A DNA stretch of 64,000 nt, from assembly GCF_000003815.2 (NCBI RefSeq), contig NC_049979.1, positions 3,125,353 through 3,189,352 of the forward strand, in the 5' to 3' direction. How positions within the stretch are numbered: the stretch's first letter is position 1; each line of letters opens with the position of its first letter. The notes beneath the pieces were generated by a model, which was not told the DNA's origin, searched no databases, and saw only the letters and a list, made by a program, of their open reading frames with translations. Positions 46,686 through 57,985 of the stretch are shown piece after piece. This DNA is from Branchiostoma floridae (Eukaryota; Chordata; Leptocardii; Amphioxiformes; Branchiostomatidae). A program made the translations under genes and the position numbers.

Positions 46686-47585
46686 ATACATTGTATTTAG
46701 TTAATAGTAGTAGAGAAACGAAATGAAAACACCCAAGGACCCAGCTAAGTTGTATACTTGTAATACAAATTAAGACATCAAACAACCCCCACTGCTTAAA
46801 CATGTCAGAGATAGCCTGGTACTTTTTTCTTGCCATGCAATGTTATGTCTTTTTTATCTTGCCGCAACTGCCTCTGCAACTATAATCATGATTGAAATTA
46901 AACTTGGGGGCCTTATTGAAACTGGGCAGTCAGAAAAAGTAGTAACTATAGGTAGTTGTGTCTTTATCACTTGAATTTTTTAAGAAGCACAGGATCCGAA
47001 ACATTTGTGCACGTCGCATCTTATTTTCCATAGGATGCCTGTATCTGTATGTCCTCATGCAGTTGTGTTTCAAATCAGTCCTGCAGATTGTTGAAATCTA
47101 GTCAAAGGAACATCTTTCATCTGGAAGATTGTGGTACTTTTTAGCACACCAAAGTGGTATTTTCTATCGGATATGGAGTTAGACGACAGTTTTTTTTGTG
47201 TGTGAAGGGGGCGATTATGTGGTAACGGGGTGGGGGCACAAGGGGGTGGAATTAAACTTTTTTCAACAGGTAAAAGATGGGTGAAAAAGTGCCATGTGGT
47301 GTTTCTCTTTGCTGACACTTTTATCGTAACTTTGCTATTGCCTTTGAGAACCTGAACTTGGTTTGAGAGAATGGTGTAAATAAATTTGAATATGAAATAT
47401 TGAAACATGTTGTTTCCTGTTATATTGGTGTAGTCTACATATAGGTGTAGATTTATGAGTGTAACTCCATGTGGAATTTGAATTTCTGTTTACGAAAATT
47501 ATCCTCCTTGCAATAGGCTGGCTGCAAACAGGTTTCCATGCATTACTGAAACTAGACTTTCATGGCCTCGTACATTTGGCAATGT

Positions 47586-48138
47586 ATATTTATGTTTTCG
47601 AGACATAGGCCACAGCAAGTAAATTTTATGGATGACATCCTCTGCAGACTGCAAAAATAATGAGATAGGGCGAAAAAAAACAAGATGGGTAAAAAAAAAC
47701 ATTAGATGGCGAGATTTTCAAAATAGACACCATAAATATTGCAACAAGAGTTGAAGTGACAAAACAAGGTAGCACTGACAACAAACCATTCATTCCTGCA
47801 TTCAAGACTTGAACTAGTGTAGCAAAAGTGACACTAGTGCAGTAGACTGGTATCTCTTATCAACATGACACTACACTCATGACTTCCATAGTGGTGCCAC
47901 TTTTTCAACTATCGAGCTGGTTTCACTTCTATAACTAGTCATGGCTACCTGCTGGCTAGTGTCACCTCTACAAGTACAATCATTGGGCTAAAACACAACA
48001 TACTTTCCCATTTTGGTACTTTCTCGTCATGTTCACCATCTCCAAAGAACAAAAAAAATCTTGTTTTTTTTCTGAAATCAGGCGAAAATTAATGAGCGCG
48101 CGGATGTCATCCAGAAAATTTACATGCTGTGGCCTTAG
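47586..48138. mobile_element. DNA element with GGCCACAGCAAGTAAATTTT termini
   Basis: Left TAGGCCACAGCAAGTAAATT then TTATGGATGACATCC; right end is the reverse complement (about 36 bp, four differences). A single-ended copy begins at 43055 (TAAGGCCACAGCAAGTAAAT). No coding capacity. Confidence 0.75.
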
Positions 48139-48353
48139 TTACACAGATGTCATCTCAAATAGCAAGGCTGTTTGGGTATTTGTCTCTCTCACACATATGC
48201 ACATATTTTTATCTATCAGACTATCTACGAACCATTAACTTTTTAACATTTCTTATTGCGAAAAGTCACATTTTTGCCGCTCGAGCATTGGCACTACGAC
48301 GTGTGAAGTGACCTTTATATTACCTTCCCGCGACGTGTAGCAACATGAATAAA

Positions 48354-48497
48354 ACTGACAATGGCTTCGTCAGCCCTGTCTTGTGATCATGAAGTGACCT
48401 TTATGCACGACGTGTTGCCATATGCTCAATATTAATGACCATGCAGGTGTTCTCCCCTAGGCAATAGGCAGGGCTGACGAAGCCATCATTGTCAGTT
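48354..48497. mobile_element. 144-bp palindromic MITE
   Basis: Ends ACTGACAATGGCTTCGTCAG and CTGACGAAGCCATCATTGTC are inverted repeats, both continuing with CCCTG/CAGGG. Confidence 0.8.
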
Positions 48498-49103
48498 GTT
48501 GTTTTTTCCATCCGTGGTTGAATTTGTTTTGTCACATATACTCAGGATATACTGAGGTTGAAAATATGCAAAGTCATATCAGTTTGTAAAGCACTTAGCA
48601 TATTTCCTGTCGACTTGTCTCGATTGTCTTCAACACACTGAAACACTGCAAATGAAACGTAGAGTATTACTGATTTCCATCGGTTCATCATCAATTTCAT
48701 ACCCATCGATTCCCATCTATAACATTGTCCGATTTAAGTATATAAACATGTTGATAATGATTGGAAAACACACTATTTCAAAATACAAATACGGAAAGTA
48801 TGTAGGAACCATAACGTCACTTTTTGAGCAAGAGTGTGTACTAAGAAGTATTTCTTATCTCTGTAACATCTCTGTAACATTGTAAATGAAAAATAAAGTC
48901 CATGGCTACGGACCATGGGAAGATAAAAAAAAAGAAGATTTCCATCGGTTCATCTCCAGGCAGCCTGTGGCGCTCTGTGATTATATTAATCTTAACTAAG
49001 TTAACATTCCCAATCTTTACATCTGTATAACATCCGATATAGCTGTTAATATTACAATGGTAGTAAATTTAGACGGCGGCAGGCAGTTGCTCAACGGAAC
49101 TGC

Positions 49104-49335
49104 CATCGGTCTGTTGTGGAATATTCTATCCAACATTTGTTGTAACATACATACTCATTATAGCTATCAAAACCATCGGTCTGTTGTGGTATATACAAGT
49201 CAATATTTGTTGCAAAATGCTCATTATAGCTATTAAAACCATCGGTCTGTTGTAGAATATTCAAGTCAATATTTGTTGCAAAATGCTCATTATAGCTATT
49301 AAAACCATCGGTCTGTTGTAGAATATTCCATCGGT
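49104..49335. repeat. ~60-bp minisatellite, four units
   Basis: Units ACCATCGGTCTGTTGTGGAA..CAATATTTGTTGCAAAATGC..TCATTATAGCTATTAAA. A minus-strand open frame (NEHFATNIDLNILQQTDG) is a by-product. Related CCATCGGTTCATCATCAATTT words recur at 48677, 48940 and 49328. Confidence 0.88.
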
Positions 49336-50014
49336 TCATCATCAATTTGATATCCCGTATATATATCTGTACATAACTATAATATTTCTAGGATACTTTA
49401 AAATGCTGTATTGTACATATTCTATGTTTTGTTAAGTTTGTCTTTGTTACATATAGGCCAGTGAGTGCCTGAAATAAAGAAATAATAATGATATCCATCG
49501 ATTCCCATCAGTTCATTATCAACAAGTAGTTATGTCTAATTTTACATGTATGCAATAAGATTCCAAATGGTAGAATACAATGTAATAGCTTCGATTCTAC
49601 GATTAGTTTAAGTGCACTAATTGCTTGCCAATAGGATAATTCGTTTGATTACGCCATGTTTTGCCAGTTAGGCTTACAATCAAATACAGCTTCCAATTTA
49701 TTTTGGACATATGGAGGTACAAAGTTCATCTTCTATGCTATTCAGTTGAAATATCAGTTTGATCTATACCTAGTACAAGGTAGATAAGTAGTGTAAAAGG
49801 ATATATCTCCATGAGCCCTTGTGCAAACTTTAACCCAAGAAGCAAGGAGAGCATCTTAAACGTCTTCGTCTAACATTCTTAATCCTCCGTGTTCAAAGAT
49901 TCCAATAAGAGTTTTGAGTTAAATCCTGTCTTTTTTTTCCATTCCAAATAAAATCAAATAGGTAAATAAGCAACATTGAAGGTGTGCACAAGTCATGTGC
50001 TGTGGTCTCGTCAT

Positions 50015-50075
50015 TGTGTTTGTTTTTAGGGGCCATGGGCCTGATGCAAATAAATAAATAAATAAAAACAAATTG
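50015..50075 (+). mobile_element. LINE 3' tail fragment (GGGGCCATGGGCCTG)
   Basis: TTTTTAGGGGCCATGGGCCT then GATGCAAATAAATAAATAAA: only the tail of the family seen at 59085 and 20436. Confidence 0.65.
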
Positions 50076-50091
50076 GATGACGGGTGACAAT

Positions 50092-52965
50092 TATTATTAA
50101 TATAAGAATTTTATTTGCAAGTTCGTGCCCGAGGGCTAATTGCAAGTACATGGTATATACATAGTGACAATGGACAGTCATAAACAATGTTCTAATCTAA
50201 TACTAGTGTTGGCTATTTCTAAGCAGGTTGGGTTTGACTTCTTTTTTGGAAGCAGAGGGAGACGAAAAGCCCCACATTTTCTAAAATTTGTGGGTTCTGC
50301 GATTTCAAGAGAAAAGTGGCCTTCTGTTTGTCTGGCAATGTGGGGAAGTTGGGATAAGTCTTTGTGACTTCTCTAAACAGGGTGATTCTTTCGGTTTCGT
50401 TGAATGAACATTTGGAAATGAAGTGTGTCTCGTCTCCCACTGCTTTAGATGTACAATATTTACAAATCCTTTCACACACTGGTAATCTCTTGTATCTCCC
50501 TCTTTCCACTTCTAGAGGATGAGCGCTAATTCTGAGTTTGCTTATTGCGGAGCGCAGCTCGAAATCAACTAGTTCTAAGTACTTCTCTCTAGCGTATACA
50601 GATTTACAAGTTTTGTAGAATCTCAGCTTACCGGTATCTATACTTATATTATGTAGAGACGTCTGGATATACATATTGGTAATTCTGTTCCTTATCATAT
50701 TACATACATATACAGGGTCATAGAGTGAGTTGTCAGAGTACCAGAGATAAGAATATCCACTATAATCAAGTATTTCTTTAACACGCTGCAACAATGATCT
50801 TCTCCGGCCGTTTACGACGGAGTTATGCTGTTCCAAGAGTGCATTTACTTGTAATGGATGCTTAGTATAATCCATTTGTGTTAAACACAACCAATATTTT
50901 ACAAGTCGAACGGAAATATCTATGTCTTGTGGAAATCTACCTAATTCGGACCTACATGCTAAATTACTACTATTTCTAGAGACTCCAAGAATGTTCTTGC
51001 AGAATTGGTTGTGTGTAATTTCGATCGGAGATGTATCATTTAATTTCTCGGTACCCCAAATTTCACAGCCATATAACAGAATGGGTTTAACACAGGAATC
51101 GAATATTCTTAGTAGGCTATCGGGTGAGACTGATGAACGAGTTAGACATTTGAAGCTGTGCATGGCTTTGCGCGCTTTGTTTGACAATTGTTTTTTGGCT
51201 AATGAAAAGGTACCTGATGATGTTATGGTGATACCTAGGTAGCAATATGAAGATACGATGTCTACTCTCTCTTGTCCGAATAAAAAGTTTTGTTTTGAAA
51301 ATAATCGGCCAGATTTGTTGAATATGATAATTTTTGTTTTCTTTAGATTCACTTCAAGCTTCCATTTAGTGCAGAATATGTTTAGTTTATCTAAAGAGCT
51401 TTGCAGTCCTTTTTCGGTCTCAGAGAATAAAACTACGTCGTCTGCATATAGTAAACTTGACACTAATAAATTATTGAGTGCGGGTGGAGAACATTCGGTA
51501 TTATCTAACTCGTGAACAAGGTCGTTTATAAAAAGATTAAAAAGGGTAGGGCTTAGGTTGCACCCCTGTCTGACACCCTTATTGGTAACAAATGGAGGTG
51601 TTAGGCCGGATGACGTTTTGACGCATGTGCTGGGTTTTTCATACATGCATTTGATAAGACTGTAAAAGTTCCCTCCTATTCCCGAGTTGAGTAATTTGAA
51701 GCGGAGCCCTTCTCGCCAAACCGAGTCGAACGCCTTTCTAAAATCTATAAAACACGAATATAGTCGTTTGTTTTCGGATGTATATTTACTAATAAGGGTA
51801 TCCATGACAAATAGGTTGTCTCTTAAGCTTGTTCCAAAATGTTTCCTAAAACCGGCTTGGTTGGGTGAGATTAGTTTGTATTCGTCTAAGAACTCTGTAA
51901 GGCGTGTGTTTAAAATAGAAGTGAATAGTTTTGCTAGACAACTCGTCACTGAGATCCCCCTGTAATTATTAGGGTCGTCTTTTGTACCGCCTTTATGTAA
52001 AGCCACAATGTGGCTGGTGCACCATTCGTGGGGAAAGTACCCTGCAGACAGGAACAGGTTAAAAAGTTTGACTAGTGGTTCTAATATAATGTTTGATGAG
52101 CACTTCAACATTTCATTTCGAATGAGATCACTTCCCGAAGCTTTGCCGTTTTTAAGATTAGAGAGTGCCTGTTTAACTTCAGCTTTGCTTATTGGGAAGT
52201 CCAGGGGATTATTTTCAAGATTTTTCTCTAGCTTGTATAATTCATTTTCTATGTGTGTTTCAAAGCTGCTGCGTGGTTTCGAGGTGTTTGGGTCTATGCC
52301 ATAAAGCTTTTTGAAGTGCGAGTGTAGGCTTTCAGTTGGAATCGTTTCGTGATCGTCAGTTTTATCATTAGATTTGTACTCTTTAAGAAGTGACCAAAAG
52401 CCCGAAGGGTTGTTATCGGATAATGAATTTAGTTGCTTAAATATCTTTTCTTTGTGCTCTTTCTTGATTTTCCGTATAGGTCTGGTGTATTGTTTTTTCT
52501 TAACGAAATAGGATCCTCGAATATGAGGGTCGCGTGGATTTCTAGAAAGAAGCTTAGCAAGGTTTTGTAGTTCACGTCTAGCAGAAGCGCATGTTTGATT
52601 AAACCATTTCTTCTTGTTTGATTGTTTCGAACTGGGTTGTCTTTTCGTCTTTTTTGTGCTATGTAAGGAAAGAGACTTTTTTCCGGCTTCTTGTAATGGT
52701 GTAACGAGGTCTTGTAGGGCAATCTCTAAGGATTCGGGTTTTAGCTCGTAATTTTTGGGGATGAATCTGTCAATGTTTGAGGAAAAAGATACTGAGTTAT
52801 TATTTCGGTGAACTTTTCACTAGAATCTGAATTCCATGTAAATCTTCTATAAGGCATTGTCGACAGTTTGTTTACCTTTTGTTGGGACTGAAGTGGTTTT
52901 GGGTTGCCTTCTAACAGTAGAGTGAGTTTGCAATGGTCGGAGAGTGGCGACAATTACCTCGGACG
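50092..52965 (-). mobile_element. 5'-truncated LINE with RT and C-terminal zinc knuckle
   Basis: Minus-strand element starting inside the endonuclease domain (LSDHCKLTLLL at about 52948) and ending near an AATAAAATTC signal at about 50100. One frameshift near 52800 separates the endonuclease tail from the linker; the rest is open. A short 3' tail of another LINE family abuts at 50015-50070. Confidence 0.85.
50219..52741 (-). CDS. LINE reverse transcriptase (open downstream of a frameshift)
   Basis: The frame is open from about 52795 through the linker to the stop at 50219; the first ATG-started segment is 630 residues (52111-50219). Motifs in order: LFNLFLSAGYFPHEW, NNYRGISVTSCLAKLF, QAGFRKHFGTSLRDN, DFRKAFDSVWREGL, GVRQGCNLSPTLFNLFINDL, catalytic LLYADDVVLF, and the thumb SYCYLGITITSSG. 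Near the C-terminus a CX2C...H...C zinc knuckle (CKYCTSKAVGDETHFISKC) is intact. This style differs from the intron-1 LINE; I do not assign a clade. Confidence 0.88.
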   Translation of the reverse strand, partial: KPESLEIALQDLVTPLQEAGKKSLSLHSTKKTKRQPSSKQSNKKKWFNQTCASARRELQNLAKLLSRNPRDPHIRGSYFVKKKQYTRPIRKIKKEHKEKIFKQLNSLSDNNPSGFWSLLKEYKSNDKTDDHETIPTESLHSHFKKLYGIDPNTSKPRSSFETHIENELYKLEKNLENNPLDFPISKAEVKQALSNLKNGKASGSDLIRNEMLKCSSNIILEPLVKLFNLFLSAGYFPHEWCTSHIVALHKGGTKDDPNNYRGISVTSCLAKLFTSILNTRLTEFLDEYKLISPNQAGFRKHFGTSLRDNLFVMDTLISKYTSENKRLYSCFIDFRKAFDSVWREGLRFKLLNSGIGGNFYSLIKCMYEKPSTCVKTSSGLTPPFVTNKGVRQGCNLSPTLFNLFINDLVHELDNTECSPPALNNLLVSSLLYADDVVLFSETEKGLQSSLDKLNIFCTKWKLEVNLKKTKIIIFNKSGRLFSKQNFLFGQERVDIVSSYCYLGITITSSGTFSLAKKQLSNKARKAMHSFKCLTRSSVSPDSLLRIFDSCVKPILLYGCEIWGTEKLNDTSPIEITHNQFCKNILGVSRNSSNLACRSELGRFPQDIDISVRLVKYWLCLTQMDYTKHPLQVNALLEQHNSVVNGRRRSLLQRVKEILDYSGYSYLWYSDNSLYDPVYVCNMIRNRITNMYIQTSLHNISIDTGKLRFYKTCKSVYAREKYLELVDFELRSAISKLRISAHPLEVERGRYKRLPVCERICKYCTSKAVGDETHFISKCSFNETERITLFREVTKTYPNFPTLPDKQKATFLLKSQNPQILENVGLFVSLCFQKRSQTQPA

Positions 52966-53173
52966 TGTTTTCAGTTTAACACTAAACACCATTACAACAT
53001 GGCTACTCAGACTCCGTTGCAGTCTTCGAACGGGGCTGGTTTTTAATTGGGGGAAGGGGTGGGGGGTGTTGGTTCGCGATCTTCAACGTTGGCTAGGTTC
53101 TCTTGTGCCGGGAAAGGGAGTTCGCCAGGGACGGGGCAAATCTCCAACGCCCCCCCCCCCCCCCGGAATCTAC

Positions 53174-53470
53174 ATGGCTACACCGTCTTGGGAACAGCAG
53201 TTTACCTGCAAGTAGTTTAACCCGGAGCTCACTAGACATGTCAGGGTTTCCAAAGGAGATACCTGTGTGCATGCAGTTATACTACCCTCCATAGGGTTAG
53301 ATGGATGGACAGAGGCTCTGGAAATGATACAGAAAGGCATTACTTCCCCGATGACATTATATAGCATTTCCGGGTACCAGTCTGGCAGTGAGGAATAATA
53401 AAGTTGCATTCTTTGTGGGGTTCTTCTCAAATGCCTGCATGAACACAGCCCATAAACTTTATACAGTAGT
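53174..53470 (+). pseudogene. Decayed copy of the exon at 62198-62657
   Basis: Begins MATPSWEQQFTCK then a stop; fragments in shifting frames match the 62.6-kb exon: LDMSGFPKEIPVCMQLYY, EALEMIQKGITS, SGYQSGSEE and VAFFVGFFSNA. The middle acidic serine stretch is shortened. Opposite orientation to the parent exon. Several stops and frameshifts, so not coding. It is cut off by the gap at 53505. Confidence 0.75.
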
Positions 53471-53504
53471 ACATCCAAGTTGTTGGATCAGTTAATTAGG
53501 CAGA

Positions 53505-53604
53505 NNNNNNNNNNNNNNNNNNNNNNNNNNNNNNNNNNNNNNNNNNNNNNNNNNNNNNNNNNNNNNNNNNNNNNNNNNNNNNNNNNNNNNNNNNNNNNNN
53601 NNNN
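53505..53604. other. Assembly gap (100 N)
   Basis: Exactly 100 N, likely an unknown-size gap; it cuts the pseudogene copy that starts at 53174. Confidence 0.97.
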
Positions 53605-54125
53605 CGGATTTTGCAAGTGCACTATAGGGAACCTGTGAGAAAAAGAGTTGAAACCAACATGGCAAGCGGTGAGCAACATAGTATAAATATTTTAAATGCA
53701 TCACTTTAAATGGAGTATAACTGATAATCGATTATCAATCCAATGGCGAGTTCATGAAGGAATCAACACTGGCATGTCAGGTGAGTAGGACGGAAATAAA
53801 CACTCGGTAGGATAAGGATAGTTCCTATGCGGTAGCATGCTACTTTAATTTTGGTCATGTACGAACTATTCCCTGTGCTCATCAGACTTCGATAATCACT
53901 GTTTATGTACAGATGTTCCAAAACAAAAAGTATGAAAGGTACTTCGAAAGGTTGAAATCGGTCCATAACTAGGAGTCATCAATTATCTAACAATTTCCAA
54001 ACGGAGTCATCTTGATTATCAAAACCTGGTAGATTCGTATATCATGTTCTTGAGTCGTGTAATATTGTGTTATATCCATTTCATACCTTCATTGCTAATT
54101 TCGGAATCTGAATGATCATTCTTAC

Positions 54126-54190
54126 CTGAAAAGATGAGCTTGCTTGGCGGCTTCGAACCCCACCGAGAGCTGTAGCTGTGCGTTCTTCTC
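54126..54190 (-). CDS. Candidate internal exon of an unidentified minus-strand gene
   Basis: Flanked by a polypyrimidine-poor CTTCAG| acceptor and a strong |GTAAGA donor. In phase 0 it reads EKNAQLQLSVGFEAAKQAHL then F and a split codon; another phase is also open. It lies 8 kb downstream of the 62198-62657 exon on the same strand, but that exon ends in phase 1, so the two do not join in the better-looking frame. I do not recognise the protein. Confidence 0.4.
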
Positions 54191-54507
54191 CTGAAGTTTA
54201 AAGAATGGTTTAGGAAATGGTTTGAAAAAATGCTACATAATCAATAATAATACACAAATAAAACAGAAAGTTGTAAAATGTTTGCAGCATAAAAGAGTAG
54301 CTTGTAGTAATGTGTTGCCATTTATCATAAAATATTTCGATATGTTTTAAAAGTATTTTAATACTTACAGTTCTTAAAAGAACTGGTAGAGGAAGACATT
54401 GATGAATCACATACGGCAAATATAATCAGTCATTACCCCCCCTGGACATCAGCCACCTGCCCGCGTTTCTGCCTGCATCACAACCAACACAGGTGGAAGG
54501 GGTCTAC

Positions 54508-54845
54508 CGAAAGTGCGAAAAGGAACGAAAAGGAACGAAAAGGAACGAAAAGGAACGAAAAGGAACGAAAAGGAAAGAAAAGTAACGAAAAGGAACGAAA
54601 AGAAACGAAAAGGAAAGTACCGAAAGTGCGAAAAGGAACGAAAAGGAACGAAAAGGAACGAAAAGGAACGAAAAGGAACGAAAAGGAACGAAAAGGAACG
54701 AAAAGGAACGAAAAGGAACAAACGTTCCTTTTCGTTCCTTTTCGCACTTTCGGTACTTTCCTTCTCGTTCCTTTTCGTTCCTTTTCGCACTTTCGGTCCT
54801 TTCGCACTTTCGCTACCGAAAGTGCGAAAAGGAACGAAAAGGAAG
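54508..54845. repeat. GAAAAGGAAC minisatellite, left foldback arm (internally palindromic)
   Basis: 10-bp units GAAAAGGAAC to 54720, then the reverse complement to about 54812, then forward again. Larger units start ACCGAAAGTGCG. Palindrome centres near 54722 (AACAAACGTT) and 54812. Open frames reading KERKGTKRNE are by-products. Confidence 0.93.
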
Positions 54846-55986
54846 GAAGTATGAAGCAAACTAAAATAAAATCAATGAGAATATAAGGAACCGGTACTGC
54901 GGGCGTTAGAAGCCTATGAAACATGTTTTAAAACGTGTTTTATTTTAGAATTTGGCAATATGATTTTTTTATGGCGCTGTTTTAGGCGGTTGTGTTTGTG
55001 TGGCTAAATTATTCTCTGAAGATCAGCGAAATACAAGGAAACAGAACTGAGATAAGAAAGTAAGGACTAAAATTCAGTTACTGGCGGGTGATTATATTAT
55101 GATAAATATCGATTAACGTACATTTTCAGAATGAGGCAAGATTGTAGCGTTGCTGTTGTATTTGGATGGCTTCTGTTCTCCCAAGATGGGAGCACCGCAT
55201 GCAATTCTTGCGATTGTTTACGTCTAATAGAAATCCGGCCTGGAATGATATGCTAATAAACTGCTGCCCCACTAGCATTACAGCTCCCTTCAACAGGGCC
55301 CACAACATGTTTTTCTGGAGACTGGAGACATATCTTCTTGCTCGTTTACGACAAAAGAAAAGGTGTGAAAGGATAGGCATGTATACACTATAGTGATTGT
55401 ACCAAGGAGCTTTCATCACGTTGTACCATGAGTATTCATAATTTTGGCGGGAAGAAAGGACAACGTGAAGAATTTGTGCAAAGGATATTGGGAAACTACG
55501 GAGAGATTTGGCCGTTGACTCACGTCTCCCGTGCGGGTTCGACAGAAAAAGTCTTTGGAACCAGACCTCGAATTGAAATCAACGCGGTGTCCCGATTGCC
55601 CGGGGCCACATATAATTTAGGCCGGGACCACTAGAAAACGACTTTGTGACATTTTTGAGACCGTAGAAAAATAATCTACACCAGAATGTCAACCCGTTTT
55701 TCAGGCGCGCTACTCAGCGGCTTTTACCCCCCTCCCCCCGAATTTGATCTGTGACAGCCCGCGTGGGAACCCGAGACGCACTGATTCGTGACTCCGCCCA
55801 TCGCCTTTGATTTGTATTTAGCTATTTCCACGCGTGCACTTTCCCGCTGGTTCGCCGTTTAACCATTGGAGCTCTAGGAATTTCGTGGAACAAGTCGCAA
55901 AATGCAAAAATAAAGTCCGTTGCAAATGCATTTGCCGATCACCAGTGCGTTACCTTATATTCCCATCGATTTTATTTCACTTTGCT

Positions 55987-56086
55987 NNNNNNNNNNNNNN
56001 NNNNNNNNNNNNNNNNNNNNNNNNNNNNNNNNNNNNNNNNNNNNNNNNNNNNNNNNNNNNNNNNNNNNNNNNNNNNNNNNNNNNNN
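55987..56086. other. Assembly gap (100 N)
   Basis: Exactly 100 N at the inner edge of the right minisatellite arm of the foldback element. Confidence 0.97.
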
Positions 56087-56332
56087 CTTTTCGCACTTTC
56101 GGTACTTTCCTTTTCGTTCCTTTTCGTTCCTATCCAATCTTTTCGTTCCTTTTCGCACTTTCGGTACTTTCCTTTTCGTTCCTTTTCGTTCCTTTTCGCA
56201 CTTTCGGTACTTTCCTTTTCGTTCCTTTTCGTTCCTTTTCGTTCCTTTTCGTTCCTTTTCGTTCCTTTTCGCTCCTTTTCGTTCCTTTTCGTTCCTTTTC
56301 GCTCCTTTTCGTTCCTTTTCGCACTTTCGGTA
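56087..56332. repeat. GTTCCTTTTC minisatellite, right foldback arm
   Basis: Reverse-complement units of the left arm, with CGCACTTTCGGTACTTTCC spacers, running out of the N gap to the element end. Point variants include GCTCCTTTTC. Confidence 0.93.
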
Positions 56333-56337
56333 CACCG

Positions 56338-57779
56338 GGTGGAAGTATGGGAGATGTACGACAGGTTGCAGAAGGTACGTGTGCGGAAGGCGGCCGGCCC
56401 GGACAACATCACGGGGCGGTTGATAAGGGAATTTGCATATGAACTCAGCCAGCCACTGACGCGCATCCTAGCTGAATACATCCCTGCACGAAGGCCGTGT
56501 TCCCAGGGAATGGCGGGAAGCAACCGTCATTCCCATCCCCAAAACAAAACCCCCGACTGTGGAAGATCTCCGACCAGTCTCGCTAACCTCTACATTAGCA
56601 AAGGTGTGCGAAGGATTTGTCGCCAAGTGGACATTGTCAGACATCATCCCCAACATCGATCCTAAACAGTTTGGCGGACTACCTGGGAAATCAACAACAC
56701 ATTGCCTGGTGGATATTCTAAACCATATCAGTTCTACCTCGGACCGGAGAGGAACACTTAGCAGCATTGTTCTTACCGACTTCTCCAAGGCATTCGATCG
56801 TGTTGAGCACACGACCGCGATAACAAGGCTGTTGGAGTTAGGCTGCAGACCGTCACTGATCCCTTGGATATGTAACTTCCTAACTGAGAGGCGACAACGT
56901 GTCTTGTACCAGGGTTCCTATTCAGTATGGGAGGTACTTACCTGCGGTTTGCCACAGGGCACTGTTCTGGCACCAATCATTTTCATAGCCATGATTAACA
57001 GCGCCGCCAAAGGTACACGATCGGAAAACTGGAAGTTCGTAGACGATCTTTCAAATTCAATGATTGAAAGCAGACTCTTACATGAAACATCACTCCTGCA
57101 GCACGACCTCAATGTCCTAGAACAGTGGACTTCCGACAGTCACATGAAGCTGCACCCCAAAAAATGCATGGTTATGCATGTGTGGTTCACAAAAGTTCCA
57201 CCTCCCCTTCCAACGTTATATATTGATGGTCATCCCCTTCAGCAAGTCACTTTTGCCAAGCTGTTAGGGGTGATAGTGCAGTCCGATCTGAAATGGAACG
57301 CCCACGTGAACCACATCATCAGTCAGAGTAGCAGACGACTCTTCCTACTACGCCACCTTAAAAGATTCAAACTCCCTGTACCTGACCTGGTGACTGTGTA
57401 TATAACCTATGTGCGTCCTCTGTGCGAGTATGCCTGCCCTGTGTGGAGTCCTGGGCTTACATCAACACAACCAGCCCAGATAGAGAACATTCAGCGCCGT
57501 GCCTGTCGTATAATCCTCGGTAGATGCTATACAAGGTACTCGGAAGCATGCAATCAACTGGGGCTACCAACTCTCCAGCAAAGACGTGAACAGCTTACTG
57601 TGAAATTCTGCTGCACCTTGTTGCAATCCAGAACATTCAGACAGTGGCTCCCACCACCCCGAGGCGAAACCAGTGGGCGACTCACCAGATCACACGGCAA
57701 ACTGACCACTATCAGTGCCAGAACAGAGCGATATAAGAACAGTACAATTCCGCACATTGTCAGACTACTGAACTCATAG
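56338..57779 (+). pseudogene. LINE reverse transcriptase (frameshifted, interrupted)
   Basis: First frame 56338-56480: KAAGPDNITGRLIREFAYEL. After a one-base shift: EWREATVIPIPKTKPP, LRPVSLTSTLAKVCEGF, QFGGLPGKSTTHCL, LTDFSKAFDRVEHT, GLPQGTVLAPIIFIAMINS, then catalytic FVDD (KFVDDLSNS, unlike the usual YADD/FADD) and the thumb region FAKLLGVIVQSDLKWNAHV. The uninterrupted part (406 codons from 56559) has no stop. CR1-like by motif style. Confidence 0.85.
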
Positions 57780-57985
57780 ACTGCGTTATTTTTACCATAT
57801 CCGTTTTATCGCTCAATCAAATATGTAAATTTTAGATATTTTAATACGCTGACAAATATGAATGATTTTAAATGTCCGTCTTAAGTTTGTTATGGTACGT
57901 TGATGTATGTACAGGAGCAATTCAGGGCCTAGTGTTAGCGCCCTGCCATTCTGTACATGTTGAGCACCAAATAAACCATTATTAT

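Larger units (their letters stand above)
54500..56337. mobile_element. Foldback DNA element with minisatellite arms and 8-bp TSD
   Basis: Target duplication GGTGGAAG at 54492-54499 and 56338-56345. Ends GGGTCTACCGAAAG and CTTTCGGTACACCG are inverted repeats at 12 of 14 positions. Arms (about 54500-54895 and 55930-56337) are mostly 10-bp units GAAAAGGAAC in opposite orientation, and the inner ends also match inverted (TTCCTTATATTCTCATTGAT versus TACCTTATATTCCCATCGAT). A 100-N gap at 55987-56086 interrupts the right arm, so true length is unknown. The 1-kb centre (54896-55929) has no recognisable transposase. Confidence 0.85.
54437..57985 (+). mobile_element. 5'-truncated LINE split by a foldback element, (ATT)n tail
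   Basis: Left piece 54437-54499 reads LDISHLPAFLPASQPTQVE; right piece resumes at 56338 with the duplicated GGTGGAAG and VEVWEMYDRLQK, so the two join exactly once the inserted element and one target copy are removed. After the stop at 57779 the UTR ends AATAAACCATTATTATTAT, an (ATT)n-type tail. Besides the insertion there is one +1 frameshift near 56480. Confidence 0.88.

Noticed and set aside
47070-47408. 112-codon minus-strand frame downstream of SELENON
   Set aside because: No motif, low-complexity composition; lies antisense to the probable 3' UTR end.
54449-54859. Basic repeat proteins (KERKGTKRNE) and Phe/Ser-rich reverse frames here and at 55834-56665
   Set aside because: All are readings of the GAAAAGGAAC minisatellite; some also run through N bases.
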